From: Lepturacanthus savala
Taxonomy: Eukaryota; Chordata; Actinopteri; Scombriformes; Trichiuridae
Direction of reading: 5' to 3'
DNA length: 64,000 nt
Assembly: GCA_030544235.1 (NCBI GenBank)
Contig: CM060471.1
Location: forward strand, 4,582,348 to 4,646,347
The notes below the pieces were generated by a model. It was not told the DNA's origin, searched no databases, and worked only from the letters and a program-made list of their open reading frames with translations. The translations under genes and the position numbers were made by a program. Positions 12,780-24,884 of this stretch are shown here, piece after piece. Within the stretch, counting starts at the first letter, position 1. Each line of letters begins with the position of its first letter.

Positions 12780-13430
12780 TTCCTTGTGTGGATCTGTCTG
12801 AAGCAGGAGATGTTTCTCCATGTGAGAACAGTTTGTCAATACGTTGGGTGATTACAGGAGGATGTGTGAATGTGTAATCACTGATGTGGTTTGAGTTTTT
12901 TTTCCTTTTTGCAGATGTGAAGTATGTGTGTTTCTCCCACCTCATATGCAGACTTCTGACAGTGTCACCTGACTTCTTTTACTCAAGCTGCCGGTTGCAC
13001 TTCACAACTCCAGCTAGCTGCATCCACTCAGCTCAAGGTTGTCCCGAGTCAGTATTTCAAATGATATCAGGTCCCTGCCAACACTGGAACAGATTTTCTC
13101 ATCTCTTCTATGTTGTCTTTTATTCCCCTGTCTCTCTTTTGTTCTTTGGGACCATAAATTGTTTTTGTCCGGGGCCACGGCTTCTCCTTGAGCTTGTCAT
13201 TGGTTTTCACATTAAAGGCGACTTATGATAAAGTTTGTTTTGTGGAGAGGTCGGCCAGCTCAAGTCTGTTTGTGTGTGATGGGTGTATGTTTTGTGTAAA
13301 AAGGAAGTGCTACAGTGCAAATGACATTCCTGATGTCAACGGTGCTTCAAAATGAGTGAGTGTCATATAAAATACAATATGTCTGAATATTTCCTTATCA
13401 TGTTGTGTAACTACAGAACCCACTGTAAAT
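12780..13430. other. Non-coding DNA, no element identified
   Basis: Moderately complex sequence with a T-rich run at 12896-12909. A 114-codon frame (12884-13228) shows no conserved domain. Confidence 0.35.
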
Positions 13431-13434
13431 GTAT

Positions 13435-13930
13435 AGGCAAGGCAAGTTTATTAGTATAGCACCTTTCAACAACAAGGTAATTCAAAGTGCTTTAGATAAA
13501 ACATTAAAAGAATTTTAAATTCAAAATAAGAAAGTAAAGCCTAATTAGAACTAAGAGTAAAAATCAAGCAATTTAAATTAAAAACAAAAAAGCATGACAA
13601 AATTTGAAAACATCTGATTAAAATGAGAAAATTTAAAAAACAAGAACAAAGTTGCAGTGCACTGAAATATAATTATGAAATGAATAGCGTGTATAGCATA
13701 TTTCTTGTTTTTTTCCAACCGCCCTATGCTTCACACTAAAATATTCATTCACCAATTCACACACATTTATACACTGATGGCAGTAGCTGCTGTACCAGGT
13801 GCCAACCACCTCATCAGTGGATCTAATCATTTATAGACAATCACACACTGATGGAACAGTCATCAGGAGCAATCTGGGGTTAAGTATCTTGCCCAAGGAT
13901 GGACGACTGCTCTACCTCTGAGCCACAGCC
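13435..13930 (-). mobile_element. tRNA-headed SINE-like repeat, B box deleted
   Basis: On the minus strand the element starts GGCTGTGGCTCAGAGGTAG (13930 downward), a tRNA-like A-box region of a common fish SINE, then jumps directly to TCCTTGGGCAAGATACTTAA. The usual B box (GGTTCRANNCC) between these parts is missing. The body with CACACACTGATGG repeats and the distal AATTACCTTGTTGTTGAAAGG segment extend to about 13435. The two halves could be separate repeats lying side by side. Without a B box this copy should not be transcribed by RNA polymerase III. Confidence 0.55.
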
Positions 13931-14292
13931 TCAGGATCCACATAAAGTTTTCATCCGCATGCTAACAGACAACATGCAAACTGTAGGTTAGCTTCTATGC
14001 ATATTTCACAGGGACTTTGAGTGTTGGTGGGTTGACAATGTAGACTTTAGGAGAGGGGACACAGAGGGTCAGTTTAAGATGTTTATTTGTGCTGCACAGA
14101 TGAAAAGCAGTTTCTGGTTTCTGACTTCACAGATCTGGTTTGTATGTGACCTATGCTGGTCTTCTGCTACCAAAACCAGAACACAGGCTATATGGGTTGG
14201 CTGATTAGGTGACTGCACACAGGTGACAGCAGTTGAGATCATGGCAGGTGAAAGTAGGTGAAAGGTGACAGCTCAGTATTACTATAACAAAT

Positions 14293-14617
14293 AGTAGCAC
14301 GGTTGCCTCACAGCAAGAAAGTCACAGTTTCATGACCTTGGTCTGGGACCTTTCTGTGTGGAGTTTGCATGTTCTCTCTGTGTCTGGTGGGTTTTCACCA
14401 GGTTCTCCAGCTTCCTCCCACAGTCCAAAAACATGCTGATGTTAATTGGAGACTCTAAATTGTCCATAGGTGTGAGTGAATGGTGTGTAACCCATGATAG
14501 GTTGGTGACCATCTGGGGTGTATCCCTGCCTCTTGCCTGAAGTATGCTGGGATTGGCTCCAGCAGACCATGTGACCCTAGTGGGGAATAAGCAGGTATAG
14601 AAGATGAATGACTGACA
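14293..14617 (+). mobile_element. SINE-like repeat copy 3
   Basis: The copy starts within the head (TAGCACGGTTGCCTCACAGC), so it is slightly 5' truncated. It has the common body, and its 3' part reads CAGCAGACCATGTGACCCTA and GCAGGTATAGAAGATGAATG. The CATGTGACC variant is shared with several copies and marks a subfamily distinct from copy 1. Confidence 0.85.
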
Positions 14618-14619
14618 AA

Positions 14620-15850
14620 CATTTTTTTAATTAAATCTGTAAATAATACAACATGGATCACTTTACAGGTGAGTAGTGTAATGTATTGATGGTCGTCATG
14701 GTTATCTCAACTAAAAGTAGGTTCTTTGTTATTAAATGTAAATAGTACTTATAAAGTTGCATAAGTAATGTGAACCTGCCAGTTTCAGACAGATTGTCGT
14801 CAACATGAGCTCAGTGTTTATTCTGAGCATCAATAAACCAAACCACAGAACAGCAGTGGACAGATGATGATGATAATGACACGACCAGCTGTCGTTGTAC
14901 ATGTAAAGCTAAGATCTGAGCCATGTGTGAATGAAACACACCAACACCCAACCCACAAGGTCAAACCTCACCTAACCAGACCTTTCCCATCGTGACAAGT
15001 GACACCCATCTACAGCTCAGCTTCCTTTGACCTGGAAGGTGTTTGTTGACGGGTCTGCCAGCCCTGAGCTCTGATCTCTATAACCATATTGATTGATCAA
15101 GGCTTGGTGTGTGGTTATGAGCTTGCCTGTTTAAATATAGGTTGCGGTTGCCTTAGAAATATAATCAGTTAATTAATAGCTGCTTGTTAGGTAGCAGCAA
15201 AGGTGGAAAAACCTGCTTAAACCTGCTTGAGCCCTCAATATTTTAAACAATCAAGGTCAATGAGTCAACTGTCAAACTCAACATATTTTTTCTAATTAAT
15301 ATTCAACCAATTGCAGGTCTGTGTCATGAACTGAACACACGCTTCCATAGCTGCTCACATCTCACTGTCTGTGAGGATTAGTAAAAAGCAGTGTCTTTCA
15401 AACTCTAAAAATATCTATCAATCTAAAACGATGATATATGACCTCCAACAGGGAGCTGAGCGAGTGAAAAGTGAGATGAGGTGATGGATATTAATTTGAT
15501 GTCTGTCCATTAAAGCAGAAATAGGCAATACATTTTTGGTGAAATTGCAGAAATATTCTCAATAACCTTTCAATATATTTATAATTAAAATTGTCTAACA
15601 GATCATCACAATCCAGACTGATCCGGAAGGTCTCTCTCAGTCTTGAACATGGTCAAATACAGAAGGAAATGTCAAACATCACTACTTTTCTTCAAAATGA
15701 AATGCTGACATTACAGAATTTATGGTTTTACACTGAAATGGTAGTGGGATTAAAAACTGATGTTATAATGAAAGTCAATGAGGCATGTTTTGCCACAAAG
15801 GTGTCCAGGAACACAAAAATACTAATGCAATCAAATATATGGAAAGTAAT
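14620..15850. other. Non-coding DNA with a possible old repeat at its right end
   Basis: 14.6-15.5 kb shows no element. 15.60-15.85 kb (open frame of 95 codons on the plus strand) contains GTAGTGGGATTAAAAACTGA and CAATGAGGCATGTTTTGCC, which recall a dispersed fish repeat, but I cannot assign it. No coding signature. Confidence 0.3.
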
Positions 15851-15851
15851 T

Positions 15852-16195
15852 ATTCATTCATTCATCTTCTATACCTGATTATTCCTCATTAGGCTCACAG
15901 GGGTCTGCTGGAGCCAATCCCAGCACATTAGAGGGGAGAGGCAGGGATACACCCCAGATGGTCTCCAGTCTATCATGGAGCACACACACCATTCACTCAC
16001 ACACTCACACCTATGGGCAATTTAGAGTCTCCAATTAACCAATTGAATTGACTGTGGGAGGAAGCTGGAGAACCTACCAGACACAGGGAAGAAGGGCGGG
16101 GCAGAAAGGTCCCAGACCCAGGACCAAGGAGGTCCTGAACCTGTGACCTTCTTGCTGTGAGACAACAGCGCTAACCCCTGCGACACTGTGTAACC
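15852..16195 (-). mobile_element. SINE-like repeat copy 4
   Basis: Minus-strand copy from the CATTCATCTTCTATACCTG tail to a head ending CTAACCCCTGCGACACTGTG. It retains CCTGTGACCTTCTTGCTGTG of the tRNA-like head and the CACAGGGGTCTGCTGGAGCC 3' variant, like copy 1. A deletion has removed part of the central body near 16070-16095. Confidence 0.85.
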
Positions 16196-16199
16196 TAAA

Positions 16200-16570
16200 A
16201 AATAACTATTTTTGTGTTTTTTTTGCAAAAAATAATTAAATAATAGACATACTGGCATTTAAAAGGTTAAACTCCTGAAAATTGTTGAATGTTTGGTAGT
16301 TTTGAGCAGAAAAGAAGTTTTTTAAGAGATTTAAGAAAAAAAGGAAAAGATATTGATGTATAATGATTTTATAGCATGTTCACCTCTAAATCTTATGTTG
16401 TTTCTTGTGAAACAACTAGAAATGAACTGTATTTACTGACAAACCACAGCCAGAGGTACATACACAGGCCTGCATGTGTGTTAGGTTTCACAAGTGTGTA
16501 CATACACAGGTGTGGGACTTTAAGTAAATAATCATATGAGCCTATGTACACCTGTGATCCTTTTCACCCC
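16200..16570. other. AT-rich non-coding DNA
   Basis: A- and T-rich sequence with no gene or element recognised. Confidence 0.4.
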
Positions 16571-16572
16571 CT

Positions 16573-16617
16573 ACACACACACACACACACACACGCACAC
16601 ACACACACACACACACA
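16573..16617. repeat. (CA)n microsatellite
   Basis: CA tract with one CG interruption. Confidence 0.9.
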
Positions 16618-16619
16618 TA

Positions 16620-17147
16620 CACGTAAGGTCATGTTGTAGGACTCCGGGGTTACTGATAAACACTTTTGGCACAGCCGAGACTGTGAATTGTGGGTAAGTC
16701 CTGGTGGAACCTTTTAGTGGCAACATCATTTTTCTTGATGACAGCTCACATAGATGCTGTCCTGTTCTCTGTGTTTTCCTCTTTTCTTCCTTCTTCCCTT
16801 TCTTCCTTCTTTTTCTTTCTAAAGCTCACATCCTTCAAGAAATGTAATCTCTTAGACCAAAATCTAAGAGGTTGTTCCATTTCTGTGTTTTTTTTTGGTA
16901 CTCTCAGTTGCTTTTTCATTAATCAGCATTAGTGAAATATGTGATTAGTTCTGAATGAAGGGAGATGAATTGTTGTGTCTAATTTCTGCATCAGATACCA
17001 TTGAGACTGAGCTTCTCACACTGTGAACCACAAGCACTGCTAGAATCTCAATCTACCATTGTGAGAAGGGTCATATTTGAGCACAGACTTAATTTTCTGA
17101 TTCAGTGCTCCAGGTTCCAGTGGTATAGATGGAGGTAGGGATGTGCA

Positions 17148-17148
<1 letters not shown>
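16620..17148. other. Non-coding DNA with pyrimidine-rich run
   Basis: A CTT/CCT-rich run lies at about 16777-16825. No gene is recognised. Confidence 0.35.
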
Positions 17149-17179
<31 letters not shown>

Positions 17180-17187
17180 TGTGTGTG
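17149..17187. repeat. (TG)n microsatellite
   Basis: TG tract interrupted by one TATG unit, followed by a G-rich stretch (GGGGGTGGGGGGTG) to about 17205. Confidence 0.9.
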
Positions 17188-17209
17188 ATTGGGGGTGGGG
17201 GGTGATGAG

Positions 17210-18030
17210 TGGTGGAACACAGAAAATATATATATGGTGGTTCACACTTTGAGATGCTGGAGCTAATGGATACAGCCACACGCTGTGGAGAACAAAACCC
17301 ATTGAAGTGTATTGTGCTGAAGCTTTGCTGAAATTTGATTTTTTTTTTATTCCAACACATGTATCAAATCCCATGAAATCTACTTCTACGATGTCCCAGA
17401 ATGTCATCAGAGTTGAAGTCATTGTATTACTTTTCAACCTGCATGAAAAATCTTGTTGCAACAGCTGCAAACTAACTCTTTGTAATATAACATTTATCCT
17501 ATAAACATTGTGTTTAATTCCTTTAATTTGTCATTCAATTTACTTTAAGGTTGTTAACCGTAGCAATGACTAGGGATCACTAATTAATGATAACTTACTA
17601 ATATCCCTTTAACCCCTTCATCTCATCGACCTTACACACACAGTTATAGACATCATAAACCAATACAATGTGTGGATCCAGCTAAAATTACCTCTGATGG
17701 ATTGAATTATAATGATTAGAATATCTTTATAAGCCTGAAGGATGCATTATTTAAGGTGAAGCATGGACAGATGGCATTTCTTAAACACAGCTGGAGAAAC
17801 CCGGAGAAAAAAAATACAATTTGGAAAAGCATGACTTTTTAAGATATTTTCAGTTACAGTGGTAGATCTAAATCAGTCGTATCACTTGACCAAGGAATTG
17901 CAAATTGTAGAACTAATGGGAGAAAGTGCTGAATTATAAAATAACCATTCAACAATGAGAATATGTGTTAAACTATCTTTTCTTTTTCTCTTCATTGGTG
18001 TGAATTCTGTTTATTACTGCTAAAATTAAA
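17210..18030. other. AT-rich non-coding DNA
   Basis: No gene recognised; overlapping frames on both strands have no domain signature. Confidence 0.4.
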
Positions 18031-18034
18031 ATAG

Positions 18035-18265
18035 AAAGGTCCCATATATAAAATAACTTTAAAGGTCCATTATATAAAATATAGATCGTCCACATATATA
18101 AAATCTGCCCCATGCAAAACACAATCCATTTAAAAAGCTTTGCTGTTTGTTTTTACTTCCTTGACTTTGTGATGTCAAGCAGCAGTTTCCTCTGAATGTA
18201 GAGGTTCCCAGAACAGCCCACCTGCCCCCACCATAACACACAGCTTTTATTCAGTTGTCAAAGTA
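18035..18265 (-). repeat. Dispersed repeat, copy B (shared with 5.2 kb)
   Basis: On the minus strand this carries CCTCTACATTCAGAGGAAAC then TGACATCACAAAGTCAAGGA, matching the plus strand at 5.19-5.25 kb. The copy appears longer here, running from a TGGTGGGGGCAGGTGGGC segment to two AAAGGTCC(C)AT phrases near 18.04 and 18.06 kb. Family not named. Confidence 0.5.
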
Positions 18266-18269
18266 AAAA

Positions 18270-19780
18270 TCAGCCAATCAGAAGACAGGCTTGTGTATAT
18301 TTAAGAGACAGACCAAAAAAAAAAAAACTAAACAAAAAACGACCTGTGCTTTCTGGAGCTCCAATGAGGCACTTGAAAGAATTCAAATTCAAAAGAACTT
18401 TATTTGTCCCACGGGTGCAATTAAGACACTCAAAGCAGCAGAGTTACACAGAAATAAAAGAAAGGGTATGTTCATAACAAAGTGTTAGTTGACAGAACCA
18501 TAAGAATATTGGTAAAATAAATATGTACAATGTATGCCTAAAGTGTCTGGAATAAAAAGTGCCTGTAAAACTACATTTGAGTTAAATTTTGTACTTTAAA
18601 TGGCAATATATATTATGTTAGAGGTGTCAAAACTTTACTTAAAAAGTCTGGAAAAGTGCAGATATGGCATCTTTAAAATAAACATAAACAATATTTGTGG
18701 GAAGCTCTTGGAGAACCATGCATCACTATCCTCCATAGACATGTATATCACTTTATTTGTGTGATCTGCCAAAAGGACTAACAGGAAATGACAGATCCCC
18801 TCTGAAAATATTGACTGTAGCAGCAAAGAAGCAATTACTTGTAAATGGTTACAGAATGACCCACCTACAGTAGATAATTGGCATGAAATTGCAAAGAGAT
18901 TCATGAGATGGAAAGTCTGATTTTCCAAAGACTGAGAAATGACTTATACACCACAAGATGGACAAAAGGGATAATATATTGGATGGAATAAGAAACGTGG
19001 TTAGTGGCTCCACAGTCCCATCCTCAATGCTCAAAATGTCATTTACTTGCCTTCTGATGTATATTCTGCCAGTCAAGGAAACCTCTATAGATGTTCTATA
19101 GTGCTGTATAGAGACTCTATCTCTGAGCATGCAGCATGCAGGTTTGTATTTATGTGCAGGTGTTTGTTAAACAGGTAACAGGCTGCAGAGAGAAATCTCT
19201 GCTGCTCTGGCAGCTTTATTAGTGTGAACACATGTGCAGACTAAAACAGCATCAGAAGTCTCCACAGCTGTTTAACATGACTGACTCTTATGTGTAGTAG
19301 AGGAGGTGGACCGAAATGCCCACTGCATCAAATGCAGTGACTTTAAATATAAGAAAATCACAAACTGGTACAATCCAAACAAGCAATGCAACACATATTT
19401 AATTCCGATAATATGACAGAGGCAGACAAAGTCCTGAATACGCAGAGAACTAGCAGACAGGTGAGGAGAGGGTGGGAAAACCGAGGAAATAAAAGTAACA
19501 TGAAACAAAAGGAGAAACTCATTTCACAATAAAAGATGAACAAGACAAATAAAAACAGAACAGCAGAAAACAAGATAATGACAGAACCAGAACAGCTGAT
19601 CAGCTGTTAAAGTTGACTGACGGCCTCAGAGAAAAGGAAGCCTCATTCCTCTAAAAACACACTTCCTCGTTCTATACCATAATAAAACTAATAATGAACT
19701 AGAAGAAACACTGGTTTCATTAGTTTAATGTATATTATCCCCAAAATGTATGAAACCCACTGAGTCTTTGACAATATCAC
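18270..19780. other. Non-coding DNA with a short repeat fragment
   Basis: At 18383-18440 AAAAGAACTTTATTTGTCCC resembles the 3' part of a common fish retroelement. The rest, including three minus-strand frames of 70-97 codons, has no recognisable family. Confidence 0.35.
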
Positions 19781-19785
19781 TAACT

Positions 19786-20146
19786 TCTCATCTCATCTTC
19801 TATACCTGCTTATTCCTCATTAGAGTCACATGGTCTGCTGGAGCCAATCCCAGCATTATGGCGAGAGGCAGGGATACACCCCAGATGGTTGCCAGCCAAT
19901 CGTGGGGCACACACAACATTCACTCACACATTCACACCTACAGGCAATTTAGAGTCACCAATTAACCTCAGCATGTGTTTGGACTGTAGGAGGAAGCTGG
20001 AGAACCTGGTGAAAACCCACGCAGACACGGGGAGAACATGCAAACTCCACACAGAAAGGTCCCAGACCCAGGACCAAGGAGGTCTTGAACCTGCAACCTT
20101 CTTGCTGTGAGGCAACAGCGCTAACCCCTGCGGCACCGTGTCGCCG
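19786..20146 (-). mobile_element. SINE-like repeat copy 5 (near full length)
   Basis: Near-complete minus-strand copy. The B-box-like GGTTCAAGACC is present as its complement at 20081-20091, and the head ends CTGCGGCACCGTGTCGCC. Flanks TCACTAACTT and TCACAACTTA may be a degraded target duplication. It has the CACATGGTCTGCTGGAGCC 3' subfamily variant. Confidence 0.88.
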
Positions 20147-20149
20147 GTC

Positions 20150-20860
20150 ACAACTTACTGCGAGTATATATATATGTGTGTCATGAAAAGGAATTTTTTA
20201 AAAAAGGTGCTTCTCATAGGTGGAAGACTTGTATTTAGGCTTTAATATGTTGTGCACTGTGTAACTTGACAAAATGAGGGAATTTTGCATTAAGTCAGCC
20301 TCTAGTCTGTTCCACCCAAAATAAGGAGATGGGATAATTCATTAATCTGGTGCACTAATGCAGATTTATGTTTTATGTTTCACTATTCCAGACTAAAACC
20401 ACATTGAATGCTCCGACCATCTTGACTCAACGGAAGTGAGGTAGACTACATGCGATTCAGCGGAACTGAGATCCACCCACAGAGTATGCACATTCTCCCA
20501 GGGAGACACCCAGGTGGTGTTTATAGGCGAACAAATCCCTGTAGCAGTCAGTGGGGAGGCAGCAGAATGAGTCACAGCATGCAGCGTTCACTCTACATGC
20601 ATCATGCAGTTACACACAATTGTCCACAACAATCCAATATATTCAAAGCGCACATACAGAATTCATAAAAGCACCAAAACAAATTACAAACTCAGATTCC
20701 AGGACAACATGCTGCTATCATTCAGTGACAAGTGTAAATATTACTGCTGCAAAATAAGAAAAGAAAATGTATTATAAGCAAATATTATTTAAGGGTATTA
20801 GGAGGATGTTACTGGGTTTTATAGAGGTGGAACCACCCTAAATGTGATGCTGTAGTTAAG
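20150..20860. other. Non-coding DNA
   Basis: Short TA run at 20167-20175; otherwise no gene or repeat recognised. Confidence 0.35.
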
Positions 20861-20865
20861 TCAGC

Positions 20866-20920
20866 CCTGGACCCTCCTGGCCCCTCATGGCCCCTCCTGG
20901 CCCCTCCTTGGACACTCCAT
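20866..20920. repeat. Short CCCCTCCTGG-type minisatellite
   Basis: Four to five imperfect tandem copies of a CCTGGCCCCTC unit (for example TGGCCCCTCATGGCCCCTCC). It is local and non-coding. Confidence 0.6.
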
Positions 20921-20989
20921 GAATCATAACCTCCTTCAGGAGAGCACTGGCCGTGAGCAGGGCACCGGGGACACATTTAACGGTGACAC

Positions 20990-21800
20990 ACAGCTCATTA
21001 GATCACAGAGGTCAGACACTTTGCGCTTGTTACCGGCCACTTCATCCCTGTAATGGACAGTGGAGCATTAGTGGGTGGGGTGGGGGTGAGGTTCCGGGGG
21101 ACAGAGATGTGTGTGGCCCTGCAATGTCTCGTCACTTTGCTCCGGCACGTTCCAATGGGAGCGCTGCGGCTGTCTGAGATGTGATTGGAGGATGACCTTG
21201 AAGGGGGGTTGTTGCCGTTTTGGGAAGGAAAGTGAGATTAATACAGAGCTTTTTATGTTTGTGCCTTCCATAGATCTCTTCCTCTGCCTCGCTTTCATCT
21301 CGCCATGTTCGCCCCGCTCCCTCTTTTCTCTCTCTGTTTGCCTGATTGATGGCAGAGCTGCAGATATGCAGCCTGCTCAGAAACACTTTACCTCACCTGC
21401 AAACTTCCAGCCAACTTGCTCACAGCCGGAAAACCCAGGCAAACACAAAGCCGACACGGCTCAGTTAGTGAGTTTTAGTTAACTAACTCGGCTAATGAAC
21501 CCGCAGAGTAGCTTTGGCTGGCCGAAGCCCCGCTGCCGTGATTTATGATTGGCTATTGAGGGATCCGGCAGTGATCCATCATGGTTGGAGATGGGGATCA
21601 TTGAGATGAATGGATCTGCTCCAGATTCACTCATTATCTCAGCACCAGGATTTATGCTCGACCCTTCGTCTTCAATTACAGCAGCACTTCCACACCATCA
21701 ACGTTTGCAGGGCCGTGATGAATGATCATCAGTGGAGGGATTTCTAATTGCTCTGCTCAGAGTTTATTGAAGATTGTTGATTAGAGGAAGTTTTCATGGG
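20990..21800. promoter_or_regulatory. Conserved-element-like block (putative enhancer)
   Basis: The base composition is more balanced than in the flanks, the sequence is non-repetitive, and no plausible coding frame is kept. It is dense in CCAAT, GATTA/TAAT and GGCTATT-type words, for example ATTTATGATTGGCTATT and TTTCTAATTGCTCTGCTC. This texture is what deeply conserved non-coding elements near developmental genes look like. The call rests only on appearance; conservation cannot be tested here. Confidence 0.3.
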
Positions 21801-21809
21801 GGCATATTG

Positions 21810-23445
21810 GCATCAAATTGTTCTTTGGAGCCTTAGATATTATTGTTCTTCTTTATGAATATGCATGTTGGTTTTAGATTTATAGGCAGTTTCAGGAAGC
21901 ATTCACCAAAATATATTTCTTAACCCTTATATGGTGCTTCCCATTTTCGTTTTTTCACTTGAAAAATGATACAAATAATTATTTTTTCAGTCTAGAATTT
22001 ATTGGCCTTGGTTCATTTTCTTCGAGCGCACAAACCAAAATTGGTCCGATTGACATTTCATCAATTTTTATCTTCAAACAAACAGGAAATTAAATAATTA
22101 GTTTCTCCTCTCATGATGCACCTTGAATAGTTGATGCCTGTGTTCGGTAGTATTAAAATGTTCTTCATGCAGATGTTGTGTAATCTGACCTGAGTAGGTT
22201 ACCTTTCTAATGAAATTCAAAGAAATAACACACTATAGTATTACAAACATGATTGTTGTTAATTATTTAGTTATGGCTGATTAATGATGCATTTCCTAAT
22301 TTTGTTAATTTGAATAAAAACCAAAATAAGACATGGCATTTCCATTCATAAATGTGATTCAACAAAGGTAAAGGAAAGAAGTGTTGTTTATATTACTTGC
22401 AAATGGAATGAAGTAAACATCTGATGAGTATTTTAACAAAAAAAGGTTTCAATATGTTGAATTAAAGGCACAAAAAGGTTCATAGAGGCTCTGTGTAACA
22501 AAAGCATGAAGACTCTATAAGGGTTAACCAGATAACACAATGCACAATAAAAGGACAGATGATGTGGCGCTAAAAAGGTATTGTCTTTTATTTTGAAGCA
22601 CTTGCGTGTCCTGAGTGTACTTCTTCCTGTCACAGTTGATGTGAGTAATGAATAAGTGATGTTTGAACAAGGCACGTCATACTTTGTGTTGATGGAGGCA
22701 TCACCTGCTACACAACATGAGAGGTAAATCGTGAGGGATGATGGTGAATGCATAGTGTTTAATAAGTCACGGATTGCTCAAAATTCTTTTCACTGAGGTT
22801 GGTGGCAAAGCTATAAGCTTAGTTTGGCAAAAAATACATGGCTGTCTGCAAAGACGAGGATTAGAGCCGTCACTTTGACACCAAACACGCTGAAAAAATA
22901 CAGAACTCCAATGTGCTTCCTTTAGCATTCTCTTTGAAGGAATAATTCAGTATTTTGGACATCTAGCCCCATTTTCCCATGTTCCTGGTATATATCTGAA
23001 GCATAGAGACCATAATTTCACTGATCAATCCAGTATTGAACTTTGTAGCGATTTCCCTTCAAAGGAGCAGATTAAACACTGGTTGGAAGCTCGTTGTGTA
23101 ATTGTAGCTATCTCAGTAATCTGTAATGTGTAATAATGAGTGTTGTATTCCTATTTGCAACAAACCAGAGGCGGTTTTCTAGTTACAGAACAAATCTAGC
23201 TCTGGTTTCAGTATTCGGTTCACAAGTAGTCTATAAGCATATTGACAAGTAAGATTAAACCATGAGCTTCCATTATATTGAAATTCCAGCTGGAGGTAAA
23301 GGTAATTAGATAAATCTAATTTAAACATAAAATGTATCTTCAGTAATAAAGAGAAAAATAATGTACTACATGATATATAGAATTGTAAGTATTTAATCAT
23401 CTCAATGTATACACATCTCCAAGGACTATGAACAAAAAGAAAAAA
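21810..23445. other. AT-rich non-coding DNA
   Basis: No gene recognised. 22.9-23.2 kb is more complex and might be an old repeat, without a family I can name. Confidence 0.35.
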
Positions 23446-23448
23446 ACA

Positions 23449-23450
<2 letters not shown>

Positions 23451-23528
<78 letters not shown>
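23451..23528. repeat. (AT)39 microsatellite
   Basis: Seventy-eight bases of uninterrupted AT. It is self-complementary and able to extrude a cruciform. The tyrosine/isoleucine-rich minus-strand frame over it is an artefact. Confidence 0.95.
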
Positions 23529-23529
<1 letters not shown>

Positions 23530-23530
<1 letters not shown>

Positions 23531-24560
23531 TGCACTGCCACAACTTTTTAATCTATTTGAACTTAATTACAATTAATTATTGAATTATTTCTAGGCTGAT
23601 TATTGTTACTATCTTTATTTATTTTTGGTTATGAATAAATTATTTCACTGTCTGAGAAACAGTTCTCTTTGCAATATATAATACCGTACCTGCCATCTAA
23701 GCCTTCTCATGTTCTTTGACTTTCAGTGCCCATATTGGTTCATACACACATCAAATGGCTCCCACTCTCTTTTTCCATCATTAGGAACACTAGGAATCCT
23801 TTTCAGTGTGTGACCAGTTCAACAAAGCCAACAGAAGATGAGAGACATCAGATAAACACGATCTGTACACAGCTCACAGAGTTCTAATTATCCTAAGTAA
23901 TTCTAATCATCTTTGTGGGTTTACCTATTTTTTACTGAGGCTTTAAAAATGATAAAAGGTTAGGAAAAGCTCACTCACCAGACCAGGCACTGTACCAGTT
24001 CATTGATTTAATTGCTCAGCAGATCCCAGCAACTCTTCTCTGGTACGTCTCCTGATTTTCAGTCAGTGATTCTACATTATAAGTGCCTAATAGTAGGTGA
24101 GTATCATTCATTGACATGATGCCACATGCACAAATAGAACAATAAACTTGACTTTTAGGAACTTACCATCTTCTAGATGGTAAGTTGATGGCCAAAAAGA
24201 TGGCCAAAAATCAAACATTAAAATTAAAAACATACTGCTGCTGTTTCTTTCTTTAAAGAAAGGGTCAATATATTTTAAAAAATATTATTCATGCTGCCAA
24301 ACTGCACATTCTTTTCCTTTGTTCTTCATTAATAAAATATTTTTCTATTCATTTTTGTCCTTGAATGTTATTTGGTGCCTGTTCTGTTGTGACAATAGCC
24401 AGATACCAGCATGTTTCACAATGAATTGTGTTGTTTTGATAAACGGATTTGAATTGGTAGGCTACGCAGTTTAGCAAAATGCCAACACTAGTTTAATAAT
24501 AGATAACCTAATATCAAAATCATGTGGTCATAATATTAAAATCAACCAAAAATCTTTTAG
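23530..24560. other. AT-rich non-coding DNA with a small hairpin
   Basis: A perfect 11-bp stem, AACTTACCATC at 24160-24170 and its complement at 24176-24186, is followed by a tandem GATGGCCAAAAA duplication. No gene is seen. Confidence 0.4.
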
Positions 24561-24567
24561 CTCATTT

Positions 24568-24845
24568 CTTAGCTCAGGGCTCAGGGGTTAGCGCTGTTGC
24601 CTCACAGCAAGAAGGAAGAAGGTCGCAGGTTCAAAACCGCCTTGGTCCTTTCTGTTCTCCCCGTGTCTGCATGGGTTTTCATGGGTTAGTTGGAGACTCT
24701 AAATTGTCCATAGGTGTGAGTGAATGGTGCCCCATGATAGGCTGGGGTGTATCTCTGCCTCTCACCTGTATTGTGCTGGGATTGGCTCCAGCAGACCATG
24801 TGACCCTAATGAAGAATAAGCAGGTATAGAAGATGAAGGAATGAA
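24568..24845 (+). mobile_element. SINE-like repeat copy 6, internally deleted
   Basis: The copy has head, body and 3' end, but the central part between TGTCTGCATGGGTTTTCA and TTAGTTGGAGACTC is shortened. It carries the CAGACCATGTGACCCTAA and GGTATAGAAGATGAA subfamily variants. It lies about 50 bp from the LINE reverse-transcriptase fragment that follows. Confidence 0.82.
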
Positions 24846-24884
24846 GTCACCAAGTGTGATGATGAAAATCCTGTTTCTTCACCT

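Noticed and set aside
12884..13228. 114-codon open frame
   Set aside because: No recognisable motif and no exon-like boundaries.
23179..23541. 120-codon minus-strand frame with a Tyr-Ile run
   Set aside because: The run is the (AT)39 microsatellite; the rest has no signature.
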